DNA from: Sphingobacterium kitahiroshimense
Lineage (GTDB): Bacteria > Bacteroidota > Bacteroidia > Sphingobacteriales > Sphingobacteriaceae
DNA: 64,000 nt
NCBI RefSeq assembly: GCF_025961315.1
Contig: NZ_JAOQNK010000001.1
Coordinates: 4,464,001-4,528,000 of the forward strand
Reading direction: 5' to 3'
How positions within the stretch are numbered: the stretch's first letter is position 1; each line of letters begins with the position of its first letter. Below are positions 1 to 7,598 of the stretch, in pieces. Made by a program: the position numbers and the translations under genes. The notes beneath the pieces are model-generated. The model was not told the DNA's origin, did not search any database, and saw only the letters and a program-made list of their open reading frames with translations.

Positions 1-25
1 CTTCATCTTTCTTTAATAAATGGGA

Positions 26-2353
26 TTAGTGAAAATGGCCAATTTTTACTCCAAAGGTTATTGTACGTGGTTTTGTCGGACCGTAAATGTAGTTTGAATC
101 TCGATTAGCGCCTTTATCGAAATCTTTTTGGAATGCGTTGAACATATTTTGTACACCTGCAAATAATTCAAGGTTAAAATCTTTGTGAACAGCAAAAGTA
201 TATCCTAACCGTGCATTCAGCTCCATAAAATCCCTCGTATTTTTGAGGCTCATGATTTCTTCTTGTATATGCGAGATCTTCATTTTTCCGGTGTAAACTC
301 CTGTTAGGTCAACTGCGAATTTCTTAGTTGCTTTCCAATTGGCATTTAAGTACCCATAGACATTTGGCGTACGTAAGAAATCTTGGGACAAAATGGCTTC
401 TTGACCTGTTTTAGCTTCAGCTATCAGTTGTGCCGATTGGTATCGCGAGCGTTGTATCGTACCACCAGCTTGTAGACTAAATATACTTGAAGGGGCTACA
501 TTAAGTTCTAGGTTTGTTCCGTATACATAGGCATCTGTACCGTTTCGCATTTCTTCAATCATAATGTCATTGGATTCTGATTTCAAGACTGTCGTAAATG
601 GATTATTCAACTGTGTATAGAAGCCCTCCACTAAAAGACTTGTTTGCGTATTACCATAATTTCTGCTGAAATTGAACGATCCGGTATAAGCATTTGAATA
701 TTCTGTTTTTAGGTCTTCTCCAATTAATACAAAAACCTGTTTTCCTCCGATTGAGGTCACATGCATATCTTCATTGAAGGCTTGTGGGGCACGGAACCCG
801 CGCGCATACCCGCCACGAAATTGAATATTACTATTGATATCGTACAAGATGGTTAATCGCGGATTCCAAGATCCAAAATTCTTCTGACTGCTGCGTTCCA
901 CTTGTTGGAGCTGATAATTTCCATCGACGAAGATGTAGTCGTATCGCATTCCTATTAATGCTTTGAAAGAGGATATTGGCTTCCATTCGTATTGGGCATA
1001 AGTTCCTATTCCTTTTGTTTTTTGATCGATGATACGTTGATATCCGGGAATCTGATCATTTGTTTTGTTGTAGTTGAACTCAATACCGCCGGTAAAGACA
1101 TCATCCTCAAAATTGTTTGTGTATTGTGTTCCTGTAACAAAAGACAAATCATCTGTGTCTCCATAAGAATTTGCGGCTCTTAAACTATCTGTTGCAGTGG
1201 GCGCTTCGCCCAGTCCCCCGTAAAAACTTTTACGTTTTGTTTTTTGGCCGGAAGCATACACGGAGATTTTTTGTTTATAGTCTGCTAAATAATGATCGTA
1301 AGTGATACCACCAATCAGTGAATTGGTTTCCAGTTGTTCTGTGATGGCTGTAAAATGGGGTGATTTGTTAAATTGGTCTCCTCCTCTTCTAAATTCCTGT
1401 ATGGTACTGAAATCTACTGTTATTTTATTGACATCGGAAGGTTTGAAAAATGCTTTTGTTCCGAATGTGGTATTGTTAAGTTCTGTTATCTCCGAAAATC
1501 CGTCCTTATTTTTATCAAATGGTTGACGATTCCGGTGCATACCATAAAAGGTAACTCCTGTTGTAAGGTCTTCATCTACGTAGGAGGTGTTGAAGTCTAC
1601 CGTATTATCCCAACTGCTACCGCCGATTAATGAGTTGGTAGATTTAATCTGCCAATCATTTTCGACAGGATCTTTAGTAATGATATTAATGGTACCGGCA
1701 ATTGCATTTGCTCCAAATAGGGCAGAACCACCACTTCGAACGACTTCAATGCGGTCGATCATACTGGTTGGAAGTTGGTCTAAACCATATACACTGTTTA
1801 ATGCGCTGAATACGGATCTGCTGTTGATCAAGATCTGTGAATAGGCGCCTTCTAATCCGTTTAGACGGACTTGTGAAAAACCGCAGTTTTGACAGTTGTT
1901 CTCTACCCTAACTCCTGGTTGATAGTTTAGTGTTTCGGACATAGCTACAGATTGTGTAGCCTGAAAAAGTTTAGGGCCTAATACCTGCACAATAACTGGT
2001 GCTTCCTTTTTACTGACACCATATCGGGTTGCGCTTACAACGACTTCATTCAAATGCAGGTTGTCTGTATTTAATTTAAAGTGTACGGTGGAATCTGTTA
2101 GCAATATCAGCTGTTTGATGGTTTGATAGCCAACAGCGGTTATCTGTATATTTTGTTTTTGTTTAGTTAGTTTTTGAAATTCAAAATAGCCTGCGGTATC
2201 AGAAACGGTCGAGTGAAGACCATTTTCGATGTTGATAGTTGCTCCAACTATACCTTTACCGTCATTGTTACTGATTTTACCTTTTAATGTATGTTGTGCA
2301 TATGTATGCATACTGATCATCATGATGATGATCAATAGGTTGATATTTCTCAT
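26..2353 (-). CDS. TonB-dependent outer-membrane receptor
   Basis: Outer-membrane active transporter of 775 residues. A signal peptide (about residues 1-19, ending TYA-Q) is followed by a carboxypeptidase-regulatory-like beta-sandwich (about 22-95), a TonB-box-like stretch (NEVVVSATRYG, from about 102), a plug domain (about 115-235) and a long beta-barrel ending in a C-terminal aromatic-rich strand. The plug carries two cysteines in a CQNCG motif (C154, C157) just before the segment reading QVRLNGLEGAYSQ. This architecture is BtuB/FepA-like rather than SusC-like, because there is no SusD partner and the protein is shorter than the roughly 1000 residues of SusC. The substrate cannot be read from sequence. 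The CxxC pair and the upstream His-containing exported protein make a metal or metal complex possible, but that is inference. Confidence 0.9.
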   Translation of the reverse strand: MRNINLLIIIMMISMHTYAQHTLKGKISNNDGKGIVGATINIENGLHSTVSDTAGYFEFQKLTKQKQNIQITAVGYQTIKQLILLTDSTVHFKLNTDNLHLNEVVVSATRYGVSKKEAPVIVQVLGPKLFQATQSVAMSETLNYQPGVRVENNCQNCGFSQVRLNGLEGAYSQILINSRSVFSALNSVYGLDQLPTSMIDRIEVVRSGGSALFGANAIAGTINIITKDPVENDWQIKSTNSLIGGSSWDNTVDFNTSYVDEDLTTGVTFYGMHRNRQPFDKNKDGFSEITELNNTTFGTKAFFKPSDVNKITVDFSTIQEFRRGGDQFNKSPHFTAITEQLETNSLIGGITYDHYLADYKQKISVYASGQKTKRKSFYGGLGEAPTATDSLRAANSYGDTDDLSFVTGTQYTNNFEDDVFTGGIEFNYNKTNDQIPGYQRIIDQKTKGIGTYAQYEWKPISSFKALIGMRYDYIFVDGNYQLQQVERSSQKNFGSWNPRLTILYDINSNIQFRGGYARGFRAPQAFNEDMHVTSIGGKQVFVLIGEDLKTEYSNAYTGSFNFSRNYGNTQTSLLVEGFYTQLNNPFTTVLKSESNDIMIEEMRNGTDAYVYGTNLELNVAPSSIFSLQAGGTIQRSRYQSAQLIAEAKTGQEAILSQDFLRTPNVYGYLNANWKATKKFAVDLTGVYTGKMKISHIQEEIMSLKNTRDFMELNARLGYTFAVHKDFNLELFAGVQNMFNAFQKDFDKGANRDSNYIYGPTKPRTITFGVKIGHFH

Positions 2354-2506
2354 TGGAGTGTATTTGTCCTTTTAATAGTAATGAACCTATCATGGGAGGT
2401 GTGAAATATCGGTACGAAGCAATGCGAATGCCTGCTCCATGTATATTTTCATACCAGCTATGTCCACTATGGTTACATTATTTACTTAAAATAATTAATA
2501 AATTAC

Positions 2507-2573
2507 AGCACGACGCAATGCGTCGTGCTATCGCACGGCGAATAGCATTCGTCTTGATAATAAGGATGAATGC
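2507..2573. repeat. GC-rich hairpin cluster between TonB receptor and small exported protein
   Basis: A perfect 10 bp inverted repeat (AGCACGACGC at 2507-2516, complement at 2520-2529, three-base loop) is followed by a second imperfect hairpin (GCATTC at 2545-2550 against GAATGC at 2568-2573). The stretch is clearly richer in G+C than the AT-rich sequence around it. It could be a transcript-end or processing hairpin between two same-strand genes, or a REP-like mobile repeat; there is no T-run typical of an intrinsic terminator. The remaining sequence between 2354 and 2589 shows no gene that I can support. Confidence 0.5.
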
Positions 2574-2589
2574 AATAACTAATTTTATT

Positions 2590-2949
2590 TTAAGCAAAAT
2601 CTGGAGGACCCCTTGAGAAAGCGTGATCGACGACACGATTGGTGACAACCGGTGTGTAGACTTGATAACTGTAGATATGAACGACAGTTCGAATGGGTTG
2701 TTCAAAAACGATAAATTCACTTTGAACAAAGTTCTGATTGTAGACGACATTGAGGAAATCAATTTGATCGTCGGATTCTTGCGGTCTGGGCTGATCGTTT
2801 GTAAAATCGTAGGGGTGATTGTGCATGACAATCTCTCCGTTTGATTTTACTTCTTTGTGCATGAAAATAACACCAGAAATAATGATCAAGCTGATCAATG
2901 TCAATTGCATTGATGCTAAGATCTTTCTGATATATATATTCTTTGACAT
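2590..2949 (-). CDS. small exported hypothetical protein
   Basis: A 119-residue protein with an N-terminal hydrophobic segment (about residues 9-30) that reads as a signal peptide or anchor. The mature part contains a motif MHNHPYDFTND and ends in SRGPPDFA. I recall similar short Bacteroidota proteins with an HPY/DF motif and a terminal GPP, but no function. It lies upstream of the TonB receptor on the same strand, separated by 236 bases with hairpins, so the two may be co-transcribed. The histidines could bind metal, which is inference only. An overlapping reading frame at 2478-2831 on the same strand was rejected because it has no signal sequence and reads through the hairpin cluster. Confidence 0.6.
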   Translation of the reverse strand: MSKNIYIRKILASMQLTLISLIIISGVIFMHKEVKSNGEIVMHNHPYDFTNDQPRPQESDDQIDFLNVVYNQNFVQSEFIVFEQPIRTVVHIYSYQVYTPVVTNRVVDHAFSRGPPDFA

Positions 2950-3037
2950 GTAGGTAATAAAAAAGCACCCGCTTAATACGAGTGCTAAATTATTGAAAAT
3001 AAACGTAGCTTTCTATTGAAAGTGTATTATTTAAATA

Positions 3038-3388
3038 TTATTTTATAAGTTGATTGTTGTCATCTGGGAAAACCAAGCTAGGAATATGCTTTTTAGCTTG
3101 CTCCATTTCCATTTGTGCATACGATATGATGATCACAATATCACCCACTTGAACTAATCTTGCTGCAGCGCCATTTAAGCAGATGGTACCGGAAGCTCTT
3201 TTTCCAGGAATAACATATGTTTCTAAACGAGCGCCATTGTTATTGTTAACGATTTGAACTTTTTCGTTTGCAATAATATTTGCTGCATCCATTAAATCCT
3301 CATCAATTGTGATACTACCAACGTAATTAAGCTCGGCCTGTGTAACCCGAACACGGTGGATTTTAGATTTCATTACCTCTATAAACAT
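3038..3388 (-). CDS. panD: aspartate 1-decarboxylase
   Basis: Makes beta-alanine from L-aspartate for pantothenate and coenzyme A synthesis, in the cytoplasm. The protein has 116 residues, close to the usual 115-130. The self-processing site is visible as Gly24-Ser25 in YVGS; family members cleave here to create the N-terminal pyruvoyl cofactor. The segments KSKIHRVRVTQAEL and LNGAAARLVQVGDIVIII match conserved family blocks. It is downstream of panC on the same strand, with a 57-base gap, and probably shares its transcript. The start at 3388 keeps the family-typical short lead before the KIHRV block. Confidence 0.96.
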   Translation of the reverse strand: MFIEVMKSKIHRVRVTQAELNYVGSITIDEDLMDAANIIANEKVQIVNNNNGARLETYVIPGKRASGTICLNGAAARLVQVGDIVIIISYAQMEMEQAKKHIPSLVFPDDNNQLIK

Positions 3389-3445
3389 GTGGCAAAGTTA
3401 GATTTTTCTTGTAAAAATGTAAAGTTAATAAGTATAATGTGACAT

Positions 3446-4291
3446 TTAATTCAAAATCATGTTATCAATAAGCCGTACATCTTCGACCCGCGCAGTGACA
3501 AGTGCTACATATTGTTTATCTTGTTCAATTGTTTTGATTTCTTTCAATGTCGTTGTTTCGCAAATAGCGAGATATTCTAAGGTAATACCTTCGCTGGAGT
3601 TCAATAGTTCTGTTGCCTGTTTATTTAATTGAAGTAAAGGTATCTTTCCAAAGTTACTTTTGATATACAGAAGTGTTTTGGACAAAGCTAACGCTTGTAT
3701 TTTACCATTTGATGAGAGGCGCATGTTTCTTGAACTTAAAGCAAGACCATTTTCATCTCGGATGATTGGGCATAATGCAATGGTGATCGGTAATTGCTTT
3801 ACCTTGATCATATGTTCAATAACCATGACCTGTTGGAAGTCTTTTTGACCAAAGCATGCAATATCTGGTTGCACTAAGGCGAATAATTTGTAAACGACTT
3901 GCGTTACACCTTGAAAGTGCCCCGGTCTCATTTTCCCTTCCCATATAGTATCTAATCCGTTTAGATCAATGTGCCATTTTTCATTTGGATCAGGGTACAT
4001 CTCCTCTACGGTCGGTAAGAATAAGACATCACAATGAGCAGCTTCTAATAATGCGATATCATGCTCAATGGGTCTTGGATACTTTTCTAAATCTTTTGGG
4101 TCGTTAAATTGTGTTGGGTTGACAAAAATACTGCAAACGGTGACATCTGATAAAGGTTTTGCATAATTCAGTAAAGAGATATGTCCTTCATGTAGTGCAC
4201 CCATTGTTGGGATAAGAGCTATTTTTTGTTTGTTGATTCGTGCTGTTTCCAGGTAATCTTGGAGCTCTTTTTTAGTCTCGAAAATTCTCAC
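3446..4291 (-). CDS. panC: pantothenate synthetase (pantoate--beta-alanine ligase)
   Basis: Joins pantoate and beta-alanine with ATP to give pantothenate. It is 281 residues long, the normal size. The nucleotidyltransferase HxGH motif is visible in TMGALHEGH (H34, H37), followed by FVNPTQFN and GQKDFQQ, which belong to the pantoate and ATP sites, and by a KMSKS-like LSSRN loop. It precedes panD, so two steps of the pathway sit together. It is transcribed away from the glycogen synthase-like gene with 151 bases between the starts, which must hold both promoters. Confidence 0.97.
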   Translation of the reverse strand: MRIFETKKELQDYLETARINKQKIALIPTMGALHEGHISLLNYAKPLSDVTVCSIFVNPTQFNDPKDLEKYPRPIEHDIALLEAAHCDVLFLPTVEEMYPDPNEKWHIDLNGLDTIWEGKMRPGHFQGVTQVVYKLFALVQPDIACFGQKDFQQVMVIEHMIKVKQLPITIALCPIIRDENGLALSSRNMRLSSNGKIQALALSKTLLYIKSNFGKIPLLQLNKQATELLNSSEGITLEYLAICETTTLKEIKTIEQDKQYVALVTARVEDVRLIDNMILN

Positions 4292-4362
4292 TTTTAGAAA
4301 TTTTAATACAGGGCAAAAGTGGGGAATATATTTGTGAATATAAAACGATGATTTGTAAGGAA

Positions 4363-4393
4363 TTGTATTGTCGGGATATTTTTTGTATCTTTG
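4363..4393 (+). promoter_or_regulatory. Bacteroidota-type promoter before the glycogen synthase-like gene
   Basis: TTG at 4363-4365 and TATCTTTG at 4386-4393 are separated by 20 bases. This fits the Bacteroidota primary-sigma consensus (TTG, 19-21 bases, TAnnTTTG). Transcription would begin near 4400, about 40 bases before the ATG at 4443. Confidence 0.6.
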
Positions 4394-4442
4394 TAGACCG
4401 ATTTTACTGTTCTAATAAAAATAAAATAAATAAAAACTGGAG

Positions 4443-5267
4443 ATGGCAAAAACGAAGATATTGTTTATAACCCACGAGATGTCGCCTTTCCTCGAATTAA
4501 CTAAAATTTCTGAAATCACGCGTCAATTGCCACAGGCTATGCAAGAGAAAGGATTTGAAATCCGTATTCTTATGCCTCGTTTTGGTAATATTAATGAGCG
4601 TAGAAATAGATTGCATGAGGTAATTCGTCTGTCAGGCTTAAACATTGTGGTGGATAACAATGACAATCCGCTAATCATTAAGGTAGCTTCATTGCCTGCG
4701 GCACGTATGCAGGTTTACTTTTTGGATAATGAAGACTATTTTCAGCGGAAAAAAGTTTTTCGTGACGAGAATGGAGAATTTTTTAATGATAACAATGAGC
4801 GTTCTGTGTTCTTTTGTAAAGGAGCACTGGAAACGGTTAAGAAGTTAGGTTGGTCACCAGATGTGGTACATTGCCACGGTTGGTTTTCAGCATTAGTGCC
4901 GGCTTATTTAAAGACGACATATAAAGATGATCCTACTTTTAAAGGTGCCAAAGTTATGTATTCGTTGTATAACGAAGAGTTCTCCGGAACTTTAGGCGAT
5001 AAATACAGAGAAATTGCCCCTGAAGGTGCATTGACAAAAGATGATGTTGCTAGTTATGGTGACGGTAGTTATGTCAACATCTATAAAGGTGCTTTGGACT
5101 TCACCGATGTAGCGGTTGTAGCTGAGGAGGGTGTTAATCCAGAAATTCTAGCATATGCAAAAGAAAAAGGAATTCAGGTCTTTGAACCTAATGGTGATGA
5201 AGATTATGAAGCTTTCAATGATCTTTTTGATCAATTTGCTCCTGTAGAAGAAGAAACAACGGTTTAA
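4443..5267 (+). CDS. glycogen/starch synthase N-terminal (GT5) domain protein
   Basis: A 274-residue protein matching only the N-terminal Rossmann domain of ADP-glucose glycogen synthase (GT5). The visible family features are ILFITHEMSPF at the start, DVVHCHGWFSALVP in the middle and YSLYNE. Classical GlgA is about 480 residues with a second nucleotide-binding domain, which is absent here. The usual lysine-glycine loop (KTGGL) near residue 20 is replaced by LTKISEI, so normal ADP-glucose transfer is doubtful. I recall stand-alone proteins of this kind next to panC in Bacteroidota, so this is probably not a recent truncation. The role could be regulatory, or a partner of another subunit. The C-terminus is acidic. 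Confidence 0.8.
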   Translation: MAKTKILFITHEMSPFLELTKISEITRQLPQAMQEKGFEIRILMPRFGNINERRNRLHEVIRLSGLNIVVDNNDNPLIIKVASLPAARMQVYFLDNEDYFQRKKVFRDENGEFFNDNNERSVFFCKGALETVKKLGWSPDVVHCHGWFSALVPAYLKTTYKDDPTFKGAKVMYSLYNEEFSGTLGDKYREIAPEGALTKDDVASYGDGSYVNIYKGALDFTDVAVVAEEGVNPEILAYAKEKGIQVFEPNGDEDYEAFNDLFDQFAPVEEETTV

Positions 5268-5288
5268 AATAGAAATTAAACGTATTTA

Positions 5289-5321
5289 AATAGCGTCTAA
5301 GAAATTAGACGCTATTTTTTT
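5289..5321 (+). terminator. intrinsic terminator after glycogen synthase-like gene
   Basis: A perfect 12 bp stem (5289-5300 with 5305-5316) and a GAAA loop, followed by a T-run. It lies 22 bases after the stop codon. Confidence 0.9.
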
Positions 5322-5442
5322 GTGAAATATCATCAGTGAAGGATCTCTTATATATTAGATTAAAATCTGATTGTTAACAAATAAGTTTTGCGTTTGATTT
5401 AATGGCAAGGATGATAATTTAAAATGTTACCTTAGCTTTATT

Positions 5443-5922
5443 ATGAAAATTAAAGTTGGATTTGGCTTTGATGTCCATCAATTAGAAGAGGGGCATCCAT
5501 TTATAGTAGGTGGAGTAGAATTGGATCATCATGCTGGTGCATTCGGCCATTCGGATGCGGATGTTTTGGCTCATGCCATTTGTGATGCGCTCCTGGGGGC
5601 CGCAAATTTAGAGGATATTGGTTATCATTTCCCAAATACAGATGAGCAATGGAGAGGTATTAGCAGTCTTGTTTTACTGAAACATTGTGTTAAGCTAATT
5701 GGAGATAAGGGGTATACCATAGGGAACATTGATGCTATGCTATGCCTGGAGGCTCCTAAAATTAAACCGTATATCGGACAGATGAAGGCTAAAATATCGG
5801 AGGCCTCAGGTTTGGACGTTGATGATATTTCGATCAAAGCAACGACGAATGAATCTATGGGATTTGTCGGAAGACAAGAGGGGGTAGTAGCATATGCTGT
5901 TTGTTTGATCGAAAAAGCTTAA
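5443..5922 (+). CDS. ispF: 2-C-methyl-D-erythritol 2,4-cyclodiphosphate synthase
   Basis: Catalyses the cyclisation step of the non-mevalonate (MEP) isoprenoid pathway in the cytoplasm. It is 159 residues long, the standard size. The metal-binding residues are seen as D10 and H12 in FDVHQ and H44 after the GHSDADVLAH block; the C-terminal KATTNESMGFVGRQEG motif is also typical. It stands alone between a terminator and the convergent MFS gene. Its stop codon overlaps the stop of that gene by four bases (5919-5922), leaving no room for a conventional terminator between them. Confidence 0.97.
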   Translation: MKIKVGFGFDVHQLEEGHPFIVGGVELDHHAGAFGHSDADVLAHAICDALLGAANLEDIGYHFPNTDEQWRGISSLVLLKHCVKLIGDKGYTIGNIDAMLCLEAPKIKPYIGQMKAKISEASGLDVDDISIKATTNESMGFVGRQEGVVAYAVCLIEKA

Positions 5923-7136
5923 ACTTTCTGTTTCTTTTTAAAAAAGAAGCAGGCAACAATAAAACTGATTGCTGTAAGTACGAATCCTAGATAGAAAGGA
6001 GCTCCTGGTAAATAAAGGGCTTCTTTTTTATCTGTAAAGTGAGCAAACAACCAGCTCATGACGGGAGGGCCTATAATGGCTGTTAAGCTAATAATACTTG
6101 TTAATCCACCTTGTATCTGTCCCTGCTCATTCGATGGCGTTTCGTTGGATACAAGGCTCTGGATAGCTGGGCCTGCGATTCCCGCAAATACATAGGGTAT
6201 TACGGCTAGGAAAATTAACCATGGAGCGTATGCCATCCCCATTAAGGGCATCGATATCACGTAGAGTCCAGATCCAATTAAAATACTTTTTTCTAATCCC
6301 AATTTTGGAATAATAATTCGAATCAGTCCGGCTTGAACTATAGCCAACAACATACCTATAAAACCCAAAGAGATACCAACCATTCTTTCATCCCATTGAT
6401 ATCTTTCCATGGTGTAATATGACCAAGTACTTTGTACGGCATGAGAAGAGATGTTTATCAGAAAGATGCAAAAAAATAATTGTTTTAGATGCGGGTATTT
6501 AGCAAGTTGCTTGAAGGCACCTACCGGATTTGCATTTTTCCATCTGAAAGGTCTTCTGTTTTCTTTTTTTAATGATTCTGGAATAAAAAAATAACCATAT
6601 AAGAAATTCAAAAAACTTAATAATGCTGCTGCGAAAAACGGTATTCTGGCACCATAATGCCCCAATAACCCTCCTAGCAATGGACCTACTATAAAACCTA
6701 AGCCAAATGCAGCTCCCAATAATCCGAAATTCTGAGCTTTTTTCTCGTGCGAACTGATATCTGCTATAAATGCAGCAGCTACTGTGTAGCTGGCTCCTGT
6801 AATACCTGCTATAAACCTACCGATGAATAACCACAGGATGGTTGGAGCTAACCCCATGAGTAAATAGTTGATAGAAAAGCCTAAGAGTGATATTAAAAGG
6901 ATGGGTCTTCTACCAAATCGGTCACTGAGATTACCTAACACGGATGCAAAGAAGAATTGAGTTAATGCATAACAAAACATGAGCAAACCACCATATCGCG
7001 ATGCATCACTTAATGTGCCGCCAATCAATTCTTCAATTAATTTAGGCATTACAGGTATAATAATACCTAAACCAATGACGTCAATTAGTACGGTTAAAAA
7101 AATGAAAAATAGACTTTTTGAAGTGTTGACTTGCAT
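5919..7136 (-). CDS. MFS transporter, Tet-like drug exporter family
   Basis: Inner-membrane major facilitator of 405 residues with about 12 hydrophobic segments. Motif A is visible as GNLSDRFGRRP between helices 2 and 3, and the helix-5 region has the glycine-rich GAAFGLGFIVGPLLGG characteristic of drug:H+ antiporters. The overall sequence resembles the TCR/TetA group, so it probably exports a drug or metabolite by proton antiport; resistance to tetracycline itself cannot be claimed. A short inverted repeat at 7228-7243 lies 92 bases before the start and could be its operator. No regulator gene is adjacent. Confidence 0.88.
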   Translation of the reverse strand: MQVNTSKSLFFIFLTVLIDVIGLGIIIPVMPKLIEELIGGTLSDASRYGGLLMFCYALTQFFFASVLGNLSDRFGRRPILLISLLGFSINYLLMGLAPTILWLFIGRFIAGITGASYTVAAAFIADISSHEKKAQNFGLLGAAFGLGFIVGPLLGGLLGHYGARIPFFAAALLSFLNFLYGYFFIPESLKKENRRPFRWKNANPVGAFKQLAKYPHLKQLFFCIFLINISSHAVQSTWSYYTMERYQWDERMVGISLGFIGMLLAIVQAGLIRIIIPKLGLEKSILIGSGLYVISMPLMGMAYAPWLIFLAVIPYVFAGIAGPAIQSLVSNETPSNEQGQIQGGLTSIISLTAIIGPPVMSWLFAHFTDKKEALYLPGAPFYLGFVLTAISFIVACFFFKKKQKV

Positions 7137-7598
7137 ATTTTACTGTTTTTTATTTTTTAGATAGGCTTTTAAACGATTTACTGGCCTATAGCTTTATCAT
7201 TTATTTTAATAATCTATATGTTTTTGCCTGTCACGAATGACAGACAATTGATTTGTTTTTAAATCTAAACTAAATTTCTGAAATACCAAGCTTTAGCGAT
7301 ATTGAAAAATTAGGATCATACCCTAAGGATTGTTTTTGAACCAATCAAAGGCGATCTGTTTTATTTAGAAAATGGTTTTAAAGACTGAAATGTGCGATTG
7401 GTTTAAAGTTTCTTTTTTGTAGTAATTGATTCTTTTTCAGTGTTTTTTTAACGGATGTTGTATCGAATGAAGATTCCTCAAAATATTTGTAATATCTTTG
7501 TTGTCATGCACATAATCTTTGGCACATTATCTGATATTGTAGCGGAGGCATATGTCATCATATTTTATAATGATCAAATCGAGAAAGAATAAGGTTCA
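7137..7598. promoter_or_regulatory. divergent intergenic region between MFS exporter and PBP1A genes
   Basis: 462 bases without a gene that I can support. It contains a 6 bp inverted repeat with a CGAA loop (CTGTCA at 7228-7233, TGACAG at 7238-7243), suitable as a repressor site for the exporter. It also contains a TAnnTTTG-type -7 element (TATCTTTG, 7493-7500) about 100 bases before the penicillin-binding protein start; no good -33 TTG stands at the usual distance. A short frame at 6979-7164 is antisense to the exporter and rejected. Confidence 0.45.

Noticed and set aside
2478..2831. 117-residue frame on the minus strand overlapping the small exported protein
   Set aside because: It has no signal sequence, runs through the hairpin cluster and conflicts with the better-supported frame at 2590-2949.
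5919..7136. Tetracycline-resistance determinant as the specific identity of the MFS gene
   Set aside because: The family resemblance is general; there is no adjacent tetR and no mobile element, so only Tet-like exporter is supported.
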